DNA of 64,000 nucleotides, taken from assembly GCA_002482885.1 (NCBI GenBank), contig DLGW01000005.1, forward strand, positions 284,144 through 348,143, given 5' to 3'. The stretch is from Flavobacteriaceae bacterium UBA7684. GTDB lineage: Bacteria > Bacteroidota > Bacteroidia > Flavobacteriales > Flavobacteriaceae. The position numbers and the translations under genes were made by a program. Positions within the stretch are counted from its first letter, which is position 1. Each line of letters opens with the position of its first letter. Below are positions 8,431 through 17,764 of this stretch, piece by piece. The notes below the pieces were generated by a model. That model worked only from the letters and a program-made list of their open reading frames with translations, was not told the DNA's origin and did no database searches.

Positions 8431-9819
8431 ATGAAAAAAATAATTGTTCTACTACCAGATGGTGTCGGGTTAAGAAATTTTGTACACACGGATTTTTATA
8501 TTGAAGGCTCAAAAAAATTTGAAGTAAAATTTTTGAATTTAACTCCGTTTGAATTAACGGAATTAGGGATTAATCAAATTAAACCTAAAAAAATAAAAAA
8601 TCACTTCCTTACAGAAATTTATAAAAATGCCAGAAGACAAATAGAACTTAATTTATTTAAGGAGCGTTATAATGATGATATATACAAAGGATATCAGTCG
8701 ATATTTAAAATTAAAAACTTAAAAACCTTATTTAAGGTTTCGTTTACTCGATTATTGATAAAAATTTACCACAATGAAAATGGGCTAAAAATAATAAGAG
8801 AGCGTATAAAAAAAATTGAAAGTAAAACTAATTTTTACAAAGAATGTATAGAGTTACTTTCACAGGAAAAACCAGATTTCGTCTTTTGTACAAACCAAAG
8901 GCCTTCTACCGCAATAGCTCCAATTATAGCCGCCCAACATTTAGGAATACCAACGGGAACATTTATTTTTTCGTGGGATAATTTGCCTAAAGCTACCATG
9001 GTTATTGAACCAGATTATTATTTTGTATGGAGTGAACACATGAAGGGGGAATTATTAAAATATTATAATTACGTGGATCCCTCTAAAGTTTATATTACAG
9101 GAACCCCTCAGTTTGAAAATCATTTGGACAGTCGATACTTGACTTCTCGAGAGCAATTCATGAGTGAGTTTAATTTAGATTCTAGTAAAAGGTATCTGTG
9201 TTATTCGGGAGACGATATAACTACATCGCCAAATGATCAGCTTTATATAAAAGACATAATTAAAGCTGTAAGGAATTTAAATGAAAAAGGATATAACTTA
9301 GGAATTATTTTTAGAAGATGTCCAGTTGATTTTCGAGATAGGTACGATAAAGTAATACAAGAGAATAAAGATATATTGTTTCCTATAAATCCGAGTTGGA
9401 AAAAAATAAAAGATTCTTGGAATACTATTTTGCCTTTAAAGGAGGATTTAAGGTTATTAGTAAATACAACAGCACACACAGAGCTAGTTATAAATGTTGC
9501 TTCATCGATGGTTTTTGATTTTGTCATTCATAAAAAACCTTGCTTGTATTTAAATTATGAAGTTCAAAACAAAGACATTAAAGAACATTCCATACTTAAA
9601 ATATATAAGTATGTTCATTTTAGATCCATGAAAGAAGGTTCCGTAATATGGATGAATAATCTTGAAGATATTGAACAATATATTATTAAAGGACTAAATT
9701 GTGATTCAAACATTATTAATAATGCCCAATCATGGTTCGAAAAGATAAATGTTCATCCAATAGAAAATTCATCGGTTAGAATTGTGAATTCTATAAACAC
9801 AATATTAGAGGCCAAATGA
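8431..9819 (+). CDS. Putative GT-B glycosyltransferase / glycerophosphotransferase-like protein
   Basis: A 462-residue protein without signal peptide or clear membrane segments. KPDFVFCTNQRPSTAIAPIIAA and YYFVWSEHMKGELLKYY resemble the nucleotide-sugar domains of GT-B enzymes, as do YITGTPQFE and NVASSMVFDFVIHKKP (Ser-Ser near residue 355). The layout is like CDP-glycerol glycerophosphotransferase-type or CMP-sugar transferases. It follows neuA by 21 bases and overlaps the next gene by 4 bases, so it may use the CMP-nonulosonic acid made by the preceding genes. No family is certain. FRRCPVDF stands where related enzymes have an HP motif. Confidence 0.5.
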   Translation: MKKIIVLLPDGVGLRNFVHTDFYIEGSKKFEVKFLNLTPFELTELGINQIKPKKIKNHFLTEIYKNARRQIELNLFKERYNDDIYKGYQSIFKIKNLKTLFKVSFTRLLIKIYHNENGLKIIRERIKKIESKTNFYKECIELLSQEKPDFVFCTNQRPSTAIAPIIAAQHLGIPTGTFIFSWDNLPKATMVIEPDYYFVWSEHMKGELLKYYNYVDPSKVYITGTPQFENHLDSRYLTSREQFMSEFNLDSSKRYLCYSGDDITTSPNDQLYIKDIIKAVRNLNEKGYNLGIIFRRCPVDFRDRYDKVIQENKDILFPINPSWKKIKDSWNTILPLKEDLRLLVNTTAHTELVINVASSMVFDFVIHKKPCLYLNYEVQNKDIKEHSILKIYKYVHFRSMKEGSVIWMNNLEDIEQYIIKGLNCDSNIINNAQSWFEKINVHPIENSSVRIVNSINTILEAK

Positions 9820-10625
9820 AAAAAATTGTGTTGATTACAGGGGGAGAAATTCGACATGATTTTTTCAGAAAATATATTGCAAACAGCAAGGGTATACAGG
9901 TATTAAAGACTTATATAGAAGTCCCCGAATTGTCACTAAATCAAAAAATTGATAAGGATTCAAATAACCATTATCGAAGAGAACATCTGATAGCCCGAGA
10001 TCAAACAGAAATAGATTTTTTTAAATTATATATTGATTCAGTTATTGATAATTCAAATCCTAAGAGGATTGTAAAAGGACTAATTAATACTCAAGAAAAT
10101 ATAAGCGAAATAAATAATTTAGATCCAGATGTTATTATTTCTTACGGCTGTTCCATAATTAAAGAAGAGTTAATATCTAATTATGAAGGTCGATTTATAA
10201 ATATACATTTAGGACTTTCGCCATATTACAGAGGATCTGGTACTAATTATTTTCCATTTGTTAATAATGAACCTCAATATGCAGGAGTTACATTTATGCA
10301 TATTGACACAGGGGTTGATACTGGAGAGATCATACATCAAATAAGACCTGAAATATTTCCAAATGATAATATACATCAAATCGGCAATCGGTTAATAAAA
10401 AATATGACCGAGGAAACGGTTTTGATAATTAATAAGTTTTCAGAGCTAAAAAAACAGAAACAAATAACTGTAGAAACAGATAAGTACTATAAAAAGAAAG
10501 ATTTTACAGAGGAATCTGTTAAAGAAATGTTGCAAAATTTTTCAAACAACATGATAAAGAAATATTTAGACAATAAAGAAAATATAGATAGGAAAGTTCC
10601 TATAATTCAGAATAAATTAAACTAA
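9816..10625 (+). CDS. Second sugar N-formyltransferase
   Basis: A 269-residue member of the formyltransferase fold. The Asn-His pair lies in NIHLGLSPYYRGSGTN near residue 127, and the catalytic Asp in DTGVDTGEII near residue 165. The N-terminus (KIVLITGGEIRHDFFRKYI) is of the kind seen in methionyl-tRNA-formyltransferase-like proteins of polysaccharide loci. The C-terminal subdomain of Fmt is lacking. It resembles the protein at 1849 only around the active site, so the two are not a recent duplication. It probably formylates a different amino sugar. It overlaps the upstream gene by ATGA and is four bases before the deacetylase. Confidence 0.78.
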   Translation: MKKIVLITGGEIRHDFFRKYIANSKGIQVLKTYIEVPELSLNQKIDKDSNNHYRREHLIARDQTEIDFFKLYIDSVIDNSNPKRIVKGLINTQENISEINNLDPDVIISYGCSIIKEELISNYEGRFINIHLGLSPYYRGSGTNYFPFVNNEPQYAGVTFMHIDTGVDTGEIIHQIRPEIFPNDNIHQIGNRLIKNMTEETVLIINKFSELKKQKQITVETDKYYKKKDFTEESVKEMLQNFSNNMIKKYLDNKENIDRKVPIIQNKLN

Positions 10626-10629
10626 TAGG

Positions 10630-11565
10630 ATGAAAGCTATAATGTACCATTATGTGCGTCCTTATGATAAAGAATTGCCATATTTTAAGAATTTAGATTT
10701 TACTGATTTTCAAAAACAATTAGATTATTTTGAAAAGGAATTTGGTTTTGTAAATCAAGAAGAGTTTCTGGATTCATTTGAAACAGGACATGCTCCAAAA
10801 GGAGTTGTTTTAACTTTTGATGACGGGTTAAGTTGTCATCATCGTTATGTTTATGAGGAGCTTTCAAAGAGAAAATTGTGGGGAATCTTTTATGTTTCAA
10901 CAGGTATGTATGAAATTAATAAAATTTTAGATGTTCATAGGACACATATTCTTTTGGGGAAAATTAAAGGAGAGGAGTTATTTAATGTGTTAAAAAAAAT
11001 AGTTGATGATAATTTTTTAGTGGATAGTCATAAAAAAGAATTCAATTTGTTTACTTACACAAGACAAAATAACGATGATTATACTAGGGATTTTAAAAGA
11101 ATTTTAAACTATTATATAGATTACTCTAAAAGAGAAAAAGTCATTGATTCATTAATTGAATATTTTCAAATTCCAGAATCTGAGTTAAAAGTTGAAAATT
11201 TCTATTTGAAACATTCAGAAATAATAGAGATGCATAAAAACAGAATGATAATTGGTAGTCATTCTTCAAGTCATAAGTTAATGTCAAAACTTTCTATCGA
11301 AGATCAAGAAAAAGAAATAATTTCTTCATTTGATTACATAGAAAGAATCTTAGGAGAAAAGTTGAAAACAAAAACATTTTGTTATCCTTACGGAGGATTT
11401 CATTCTTTTCAGCCTGAAACAGAAGAATTGCTTGCAAAAAATGGATGTAAATTTTCATTTAATGTAGAACAGAGAGATATTGAAACCAAGGATTTAAAAT
11501 TTCAATCTCAGGCATTACCTAGATTTGATTGCAATCAATTTCCATTTGGAAAATGTAAACAGTAG
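10630..11565 (+). CDS. Polysaccharide deacetylase (NodB domain)
   Basis: Carbohydrate esterase family 4-type metal-dependent deacetylase, 311 residues, no signal peptide, so cytoplasmic. The catalytic TFDDG motif is near residue 62, and the metal-binding His pair is in GSHSSSHKL near residue 210. FCYPYGGF follows as the usual third motif. A roughly 100-residue insert rich in Lys and Glu separates motifs 1 and 2, longer than in plain chitin deacetylases. Together with the formyltransferase directly upstream it suggests swapping one acyl group for another on an amino sugar: deacetylate, then formylate. That is inference from adjacency. Confidence 0.82.
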   Translation: MKAIMYHYVRPYDKELPYFKNLDFTDFQKQLDYFEKEFGFVNQEEFLDSFETGHAPKGVVLTFDDGLSCHHRYVYEELSKRKLWGIFYVSTGMYEINKILDVHRTHILLGKIKGEELFNVLKKIVDDNFLVDSHKKEFNLFTYTRQNNDDYTRDFKRILNYYIDYSKREKVIDSLIEYFQIPESELKVENFYLKHSEIIEMHKNRMIIGSHSSSHKLMSKLSIEDQEKEIISSFDYIERILGEKLKTKTFCYPYGGFHSFQPETEELLAKNGCKFSFNVEQRDIETKDLKFQSQALPRFDCNQFPFGKCKQ

Positions 11566-11575
11566 ATTCTTAAAA

Positions 11576-12553
11576 ATGAAAAAAGAACCACTAGTATCTA
11601 TAATTATACCCACATTTAATAGAGCAAAATTGCTTTATGAAACTTTGGTTAGTGTAGAAAAACAAACCTATAAAAATTGGGAATGTATTGTGGTTGATGA
11701 CGGTTCAGAGGATAATTCTCAGGATGTTGTTCAGAATTTTATTAAAAGAGATTCTCGATTTATTTATTTGCAAAGACCTTCTAATTTATTGCCAGGAGGA
11801 AATGATGCAAGAAATTTTGGCTTTGAAAATAGTAAGGGTGATTATATCAATTGGTTTGATAGTGATGATGTGATGTTGGAAGAATTTATCGAAGAAAAGA
11901 TTGAAAAATTTACAGATGCGGTTGAAATAGTATTTTGTGGATTTTATCGAACAGATGAAAACTTAGAGGTTAAAAATCAATCTAATTTTACTGATTCTAC
12001 AGATCTTTTTAAGGAATACGTTTTAGGTAAACAGCCCATGGTTACAGATTCGGCCATGTTTAAAAGGAATTTCTTAACTAATAAAAAGCTTTTTAATTCA
12101 ATTATTTTAAGAGGTCAAGAAACGGAATTTTTTTCTAGATTATTTTTTGATTTAAAAGTAGGACAATATATTTTGTTAAATAAAGGATTGTTTCTACACA
12201 GAACGCATGTAGAAAGGAAGTCTTCTGAAAATCAGACATATAAAAAAGATTTTAAAAGGTCAGAGTTTTATGTTGTAAATCAATTATTAGGATTTTCAAT
12301 TAAAAGAAATGACTTTGAACTCGTTCAAATATTCTATAAATCTCATATAAACCTTATATTTAAGGCGTTAGAATACAAGGATTATGAAAATGTATTGTTA
12401 CTGAAAAATGGATTAAAAAAATATTCTAAAAACAATAATCTGATATTTTGTCTTCTTAATTTGGGGCTTTTTTTAAACCCTGTTTTAAGTCCTGTTTCAC
12501 TTAGGCTAGATTTATTTTTAAAAAATATAAAATTCAGAGCATATGCTGTTTAA
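11576..12553 (+). CDS. Family 2 glycosyltransferase
   Basis: GT-A enzyme of 325 residues. It starts with LVSIIIPTFNRAKLL, then KQTYKNWECIVVDDGSEDNS, and has the metal-binding DxD-type motif INWFDSDD near residue 100. There are no membrane segments. The in-frame ATG at 11525 lies within the end of the deacetylase gene and would add 17 unconserved residues. The ATG at 11576, ten bases after that stop, places the conserved strand at the usual distance. The 107-base gap downstream ends a tight run of genes, so a new transcript may start at 12661. Sugar donor and linkage are unknown. Confidence 0.87.
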   Translation: MKKEPLVSIIIPTFNRAKLLYETLVSVEKQTYKNWECIVVDDGSEDNSQDVVQNFIKRDSRFIYLQRPSNLLPGGNDARNFGFENSKGDYINWFDSDDVMLEEFIEEKIEKFTDAVEIVFCGFYRTDENLEVKNQSNFTDSTDLFKEYVLGKQPMVTDSAMFKRNFLTNKKLFNSIILRGQETEFFSRLFFDLKVGQYILLNKGLFLHRTHVERKSSENQTYKKDFKRSEFYVVNQLLGFSIKRNDFELVQIFYKSHINLIFKALEYKDYENVLLLKNGLKKYSKNNNLIFCLLNLGLFLNPVLSPVSLRLDLFLKNIKFRAYAV

Positions 12554-12660
12554 TTCATTTGATTTTTTAGTTATAGTGTTTATATTGTATTAGTTTGTAA
12601 AAAAAAAACGGCGCAGATAATTTTACATAAAAAATTAATAGATTCTATTATTAATAGAAA

Positions 12661-13812
12661 ATGAAAATAGCTTTCCTTACTCCCGAATATCCTCATGCCT
12701 GTATCGGCAACTCTGGAGGTATTGGTACTAGCATTAAAAATTTAGCCGAAAGTTTAACTGCTTTGGGACATAATATTCGCATTTTAGTGTATGGTCAAAA
12801 AAATGATTTGGTTTTTGATGCAGATGGAATAGTCATTCAACAAATAAAAAATGTAAAAATAAAAGGGTTGTCTTGGTATTTTACACGTAAAAAGCTACAA
12901 TATCTTATAGATACGTTATATGAAAATCAAGAACTTGATATTGTAGAAGCTCCCGACTGGACAGGAATATCTTCTTTTATTCAACCTAAAAAATGCCCGA
13001 TAATTATAAAGTTACATGGTTCTGATACTTATTTTTGTCATTTAGATAATAGGTCTGTTAAATGGTGGAATCAATTTCATGAAAAAAGAGCTCTTCAAAA
13101 AGCCAATGCTCATATTTCGGTAAGTCAATTTACCGCTAACAAAACCAACGAGCTGTTCGGTTTACAAATTCCATTTACCATAATTCCTAATGGGGTTAAC
13201 TCTGAAAAATTTCAACCTGATACAACGAAAATAAAAATATCATCGAATACTATTTTATATTTTGGTACGCTAATTAGAAAAAAGGGATTACTTGAATTGC
13301 CACATATTTTTAACCAAGTAATTACTATGAATCCTGATGCTAAATTAATTCTTGTAGGTAGAGACTCTAGCGATATAATTACGGGTAATGCCTCTACTTG
13401 GCAAATGATGCAAAAATTATTTACTCCAGATACATTAAAAAATGTAGAGTATTTAGGTAGTGTGCCTTATGAAGAAATAAGAGATCATATAGCTAAATCT
13501 ACTGTGTGTGTATTTCCTTCCTTTGCAGAAGCTTTTCCTGTTTCGTGGTTAGAAGCCATGGCTATGGGAAAGGCGATAGTAGCCTCAAATATTGGTTGGG
13601 GGCCTGAAGTTATTACATCAGGTAAAGAAGGAATATTAGTTCACCCCACAGCTCACGAAACTTATGCAAGTGCTATTTTGGATATATTGGGGAATAAAAC
13701 ACGAAATACTACTTTTGGACAAAATGCGGCTCAAAAAGTGCAAACCGTTTTTGCAAATACTTTAATTGCAGAACGAAGTATTGCCTTTTATAAAGATGTT
13801 TTAAATAAATGA
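12661..13812 (+). CDS. Family 4 glycosyltransferase
   Basis: GT-B retaining glycosyltransferase of 383 residues. The acceptor-domain glycine loop is GNSGGIGTSIKNLAESL. IIPNGVNSEKF and ILYFGTLIRKKGLLELP mark the donor domain. The E-x7-E motif is FAEAFPVSWLEAMAMG near residue 285. Base composition and spelling (for example more GCC and CCC codons) look slightly less AT-rich than the surrounding glycosyltransferases. The 107-base spacer before it holds an A-run and a short hairpin (AATAGA/TCTATT) right at the start codon, which could affect translation. Donor and acceptor are unknown. Confidence 0.88.
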   Translation: MKIAFLTPEYPHACIGNSGGIGTSIKNLAESLTALGHNIRILVYGQKNDLVFDADGIVIQQIKNVKIKGLSWYFTRKKLQYLIDTLYENQELDIVEAPDWTGISSFIQPKKCPIIIKLHGSDTYFCHLDNRSVKWWNQFHEKRALQKANAHISVSQFTANKTNELFGLQIPFTIIPNGVNSEKFQPDTTKIKISSNTILYFGTLIRKKGLLELPHIFNQVITMNPDAKLILVGRDSSDIITGNASTWQMMQKLFTPDTLKNVEYLGSVPYEEIRDHIAKSTVCVFPSFAEAFPVSWLEAMAMGKAIVASNIGWGPEVITSGKEGILVHPTAHETYASAILDILGNKTRNTTFGQNAAQKVQTVFANTLIAERSIAFYKDVLNK

Positions 13813-13839
13813 GTTATCCGTTTAAACTCAAAGTACAAG

Positions 13840-15345
13840 ATGATTAAAATAAGTCACCTAAAAGGAAAAGTTATTTCAGTTGATGGGAATTCAGAGGTGT
13901 CTGAAGTATATATTGGCACTTCAGTCGTTTTTACATTGCAACAACTTTCTAAAAAATTTTCTGATGAAATTGTTATATGGTATAGCCAAGAAGTAACCTC
14001 GGCTGTGAATTTCGAACAAATTTCAACCCTATTGAATTTAGACAGAAAATTGATTAGTTACCAACCAAAAGGATTCTATTTTTCCGATAGGATTGGTTAT
14101 GTAGATCAAAGTCCATTTATTAATGTTAATAAAGATGTGACTTTTCCAACATGGCAAATGAGCAGTTGTGTAGGAGCAATTTATTTGAACATACTTTTAC
14201 AAATAGACGAAGTTTTTTATAAGCAAAATAATTTTGATTTTTTTTTAAATGAAATAGCCAAACATTATCAACCGCTAGGATTGTTTTGTTATTCAGAACC
14301 TAGATTGTTGAAATCTGAAGTATCTTATAAAGTAAAAACAGCGTCAAATTATGAATTGTTTAAATTTGTTAAACTACATTATAAAAATGTTTGGAGTTAT
14401 CTATTACTACTGAATATTTTTTTATATGAAAGAAGGCTTCCGTTATTTTCATTTTTAAAAGTTCAAATTATTCGTAAGATAAAATACAAGAAAAGAATTG
14501 ATTTTCATAAATCGGAATTAACAGTTATTGATAAAAGACAAGAATCAATAGATGTTGTAATACCAACTATTGGTCGAAAAAAATATTTGTATGATGTGTT
14601 GTGTGATTTGCGTAATCAAACTCATATGCCTGTTAATGTTATTATTGTAGAGCAAAATCCTTTACAAGATAGTGTCTCAGAATTGGATTATATTTTAACC
14701 GAGGATTATCCTTTTAAAATAAAACATGTTTTTACACATCAAACAGGCGCGTGTAATGCGCGAAATATAGCATTGTCTATGGTGGAAAGTAAATGGGTTT
14801 TTTTGGCGGATGATGACATCAAGTTTGATAGTGACCTTATTGAGAAAGGAGTTCTTTTTTTGATTACACATAAGGTTTTCGCTTTAATATTTAATTGTCT
14901 TATGCCTCATGAAAAGAAAACATATTTTGATAACTCACAAACAACTATTTTTGGTTCAGGATGCAGTATTTATAATTTTGAAAAAGCAAAAAATATAAGG
15001 TTTAATCTATCTTATGAATTTGGATTTGGAGAAGATACAGAATTTGGTATGCAATTAAGAAATGCGGGTATTGATATAATATATTTTTCAGATGTCGAAA
15101 TAAAACATTTAAAAGCACCAATAGGGGGTTTTAGAACTAAATTCACACAACCTTGGGAGAGTGAAAATATCAAACCAAAGCCATCGCCTACTATTATGTG
15201 TTTGAAGCGAAAGTATAATACAATAGAACAAACTAAAGGATATAAAACTCGATTATTTTTGAAATTGTATAGTTTTAAAATTTGGAAAGTAAATGAATTT
15301 TTAAAAAAATGGGATCAAAGTGTATATTGGTCAAATAAATTATAA
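13840..15345 (+). CDS. Family 2 glycosyltransferase with extra N-terminal domain
   Basis: A 501-residue protein. The GT2 domain occupies about residues 235-450: IDVVIPTIGRKKYLYDVL, HVFTHQTGACNARNIAL, FLADDDIKFDSDL (metal-binding DDD), and GFGEDTEFGMQLRNAG. The first 230 residues are a separate domain that I do not recognise. It begins VISVDGNSEVSEVYIGTSVVF and includes SFINVNKDVTFPTWQMSSCVGAIYLN. The block after QMSSC might hold the position of a sugar-nucleotide-modifying or second transferase fold, but no catalytic motif is evident. It lies 27 bases after the GT4 gene and is followed by a degenerate gene. Confidence 0.8.
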   Translation: MIKISHLKGKVISVDGNSEVSEVYIGTSVVFTLQQLSKKFSDEIVIWYSQEVTSAVNFEQISTLLNLDRKLISYQPKGFYFSDRIGYVDQSPFINVNKDVTFPTWQMSSCVGAIYLNILLQIDEVFYKQNNFDFFLNEIAKHYQPLGLFCYSEPRLLKSEVSYKVKTASNYELFKFVKLHYKNVWSYLLLLNIFLYERRLPLFSFLKVQIIRKIKYKKRIDFHKSELTVIDKRQESIDVVIPTIGRKKYLYDVLCDLRNQTHMPVNVIIVEQNPLQDSVSELDYILTEDYPFKIKHVFTHQTGACNARNIALSMVESKWVFLADDDIKFDSDLIEKGVLFLITHKVFALIFNCLMPHEKKTYFDNSQTTIFGSGCSIYNFEKAKNIRFNLSYEFGFGEDTEFGMQLRNAGIDIIYFSDVEIKHLKAPIGGFRTKFTQPWESENIKPKPSPTIMCLKRKYNTIEQTKGYKTRLFLKLYSFKIWKVNEFLKKWDQSVYWSNKL

Positions 15346-15364
15346 AACAAAAAGTTGTGATTAG

Positions 15365-15754
15365 CATATTAAAAAAAGATTTAAAGAACATCCCTTAACT
15401 TCAGCTAATCTTTATTTTACTCTAATTAGATGTTTTATTTTTAATTTTAGGCATTCTTTGTATGATAAACCAAAAGTATATAATTTGATAGAGGGTGTGA
15501 AATTTTATGGACAAAAAGGAGATGCTGGTATCGTACCCAATATTTATTTTAAACTATTTGATAAGTTGGTCAAAAATATAAACTTAAATAATTTTGGAAA
15601 AAAGTTTTCTATTGATGATCAAGATATGCATCAATGTTTAATTAATAATGGTTTTTATCCTCATCAATATCATGTCAAAAACAAAGGCTTAATTGGCCTT
15701 GAAACATATAGAAAGGATAAATTTAACACTTTATATATTCGTTCCAATGCTTAA
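15365..15754 (+). pseudogene. 5'-truncated remnant of an unidentified polysaccharide gene
   Basis: From 15365 the frame is open to TAA at 15752-15754. It reads HIKKRFKEHPLTSANL, then LYDKPKVYNLIEGVKF, GDAGIVPNIYFKLF, FSIDDQDMHQCLINNG and so on. A stop (15362) precedes it and there is no ATG until deep inside; only a TTG at 15458 could start a 98-residue product. Its stop overlaps the next start codon by 8 bases, the spacing expected of a once translationally coupled gene. I therefore read it as the last 130 residues of a deleted gene, not a new small gene. I do not recognise the family. It accounts for the 400-base stretch before 15747. Confidence 0.55.
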
Positions 15755-16766
15755 TTTTTATACAGAAATATCTTTAATCACTGAGGAAAATAGAAAACGA
15801 ATTTTCCCCTTGCTTTTAGATGTTTTTTATTTAAAGAATCATGCTTTAGAACACTTTAAATATGTTGATACTATAGAAAGAGCACAAGTTTGTATTTTTT
15901 CAATTGATATTTCGTACTTAAAAAATAATAAGGAAATGAATCAATTAAATAATTTCCTTTCAAACGCAAAAATAGCTAATAAAAAAGTATGGTTGTATTC
16001 TGGCGGCGATTTTGGTAAAAACATAAATATGAAAAATGTAATTACCTTTCGCTTGGGTGGTTTTCATACCAAATTAAACAACCATACTCAAATTATGCCA
16101 TCATTTATCGGTGATGTTTATAAAATAAATTTCTCAACAACATGGCAACCTATTAATAAAATTGAGAAACCATCAATTGGTTTTGTGGGAAATGCTAATG
16201 GTTCTTTAATTAAACTCCTTAAAGAATTTCTAATTTTTAGTAATCTAACAACAAAGAAATTATTTGGTTTAGATAAAACAGACATTCAATTCTTTTTTCC
16301 CTCTAGTCGGGTTCGTTATAAGTTGCTTAAACAAATAGAAAGTAATCAAAATATAAATTCAAATTTTATTTACAGGAAAAAATATAGAGCAGGAGCAAAT
16401 ACGGAAGAAACAAAAAAACAAACTACTTTGGAATTTTATCAGAATATGTATAATAATATTTATACATTTTGTTTAAGAGGATCTGGAAATTTTTCTGTTC
16501 GATTTTATGAAACTCTTATGATGGGAAGAATTCCTTTGCTTATTGATACCGATGTTCGTTTACCTCTAGAGAATGTGATTGCTTGGGAAAATCATTGTAT
16601 CAAAGCGTCTGAAAATAATTTTATAGAAAAATTATTGGAATTTCATAGCAATCATACGAATGAAGAGTTAATAGAAATTCAAAAGAGTAATCGAATTCTT
16701 GCTAAGCAGGTATTAGGAAGAATTGTTTATTTTGTAGAAGTTTCTAAAAACAAAAATATTTCATGA
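15747..16766 (+). CDS. Exostosin-like glycosyltransferase (GT47-type)
   Basis: A 339-residue protein. The C-terminal half carries the exostosin-family block FCLRGSGNFSVRFYETLMMGRIPLLIDTD followed by LPLENVIAW (about residues 245-285). This pattern is shared with bacterial exostosin-domain proteins of polysaccharide loci. The N-terminal half (AQVCIFSIDISYL, KKVWLYSGGDFGKN, SIGFVGNANGSL) is a typical first Rossmann-like domain. I chose ATG 15747 because an earlier in-frame TTG at 15693 lies inside the upstream remnant. It overlaps the following gene by ATGA. Substrate unknown. Confidence 0.72.
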   Translation: MLNFYTEISLITEENRKRIFPLLLDVFYLKNHALEHFKYVDTIERAQVCIFSIDISYLKNNKEMNQLNNFLSNAKIANKKVWLYSGGDFGKNINMKNVITFRLGGFHTKLNNHTQIMPSFIGDVYKINFSTTWQPINKIEKPSIGFVGNANGSLIKLLKEFLIFSNLTTKKLFGLDKTDIQFFFPSSRVRYKLLKQIESNQNINSNFIYRKKYRAGANTEETKKQTTLEFYQNMYNNIYTFCLRGSGNFSVRFYETLMMGRIPLLIDTDVRLPLENVIAWENHCIKASENNFIEKLLEFHSNHTNEELIEIQKSNRILAKQVLGRIVYFVEVSKNKNIS

Positions 16767-17764
16767 TTTTTTCACTTATTATTTGTACCTATAAAAGGCC
16801 ATTGCCATTACTAAAACTTTTACGTTCGTTAAAGGAACAAACTTTTTATCCCAATGAAGTTTTAGTTATTGATGGATCTTCAGACAACGACACAATGCGA
16901 ATGCTTTGTGAAAATAATTTTGAGAAATTAAAGTATTATCAAGTGGAGCCTGAATTTAGAGGACTTACCAGACAGCGCAATTATGGAATTGCCCAAGTAG
17001 CTAAGGACATCGAGGTCATTTGTTTTTTAGACGATGACACCGTTTTGTCACCTACTTATTTCGAAGAAATTTTAAAAACGTACGAAAAATATCCTACAGC
17101 ATTAGGTGTTGGAGGATATATTAATAATGAAGTAAAATGGGAATTTGTAGGAGATGATTACCACCCAAAAATAAATGAGTTTTATTTTGATGGATGGAAA
17201 AGGAAAGATGGAAGTAGATTTGTATTAAGAAAAAGATTAGGATTAGATTCGGATAGACAGCCAGCATGTCTACCTGATTTTTCACACGGAAGGAGTGTCG
17301 GATTTCTTCCTCCGTCTGGTAAGACTTATCAGGTTGAACAATTTATGGGAGGGGTGTCTTCTTTTAAAGTAGAAGTGTTGCAAAAACATAAATTCTCAAC
17401 TTATTTCGAAGGGTATGGATTATACGAAGATGCTGACTTTACGTTAAGAATGTCTAAAATAGGGGATTTATATGTAAATACAGCCGCTCAGCTCGGGCAC
17501 TTTCATGATGTGGCAGGTAGGCCTAATAAATATGAATATGGAAAGATGGTTGTTCGAAACGGTTGGTATGTATGGCGTGTAAAGTATCCAAATCCTAGTT
17601 TTAAATCAAAGTTTAAATGGCATATAATCACGTTGTTGTTAATACTAATAAGATTTAGTAATATATTTACTGTCAATAACAAAAAAGAAGCATTAACGGA
17701 AAGTTGCGGTAGAATGTTTGCTTGGTTTCAACTTCTAACTAATAAACCTAAAATAATCTTATGA
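16763..17764 (+). CDS. Family 2 glycosyltransferase
   Basis: A 333-residue GT-A enzyme. MIFSLIICTYKRPLPLLKLL and VLVIDGSSDNDT open the fold. FLDDDTVLSPTYFEE near residue 90 supplies the metal-binding aspartates, and GYGLYEDADFTLRMSKIG near residue 220 is the acceptor-side ED motif. QFMGGVSSFKVEVL precedes it. A hydrophobic stretch near residue 290 (WHIITLLLILIRF) may attach it to the membrane. It overlaps both neighbours by 4 bases (ATGA upstream and downstream), so the three genes are translated together. Confidence 0.87.
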   Translation: MIFSLIICTYKRPLPLLKLLRSLKEQTFYPNEVLVIDGSSDNDTMRMLCENNFEKLKYYQVEPEFRGLTRQRNYGIAQVAKDIEVICFLDDDTVLSPTYFEEILKTYEKYPTALGVGGYINNEVKWEFVGDDYHPKINEFYFDGWKRKDGSRFVLRKRLGLDSDRQPACLPDFSHGRSVGFLPPSGKTYQVEQFMGGVSSFKVEVLQKHKFSTYFEGYGLYEDADFTLRMSKIGDLYVNTAAQLGHFHDVAGRPNKYEYGKMVVRNGWYVWRVKYPNPSFKSKFKWHIITLLLILIRFSNIFTVNNKKEALTESCGRMFAWFQLLTNKPKIIL

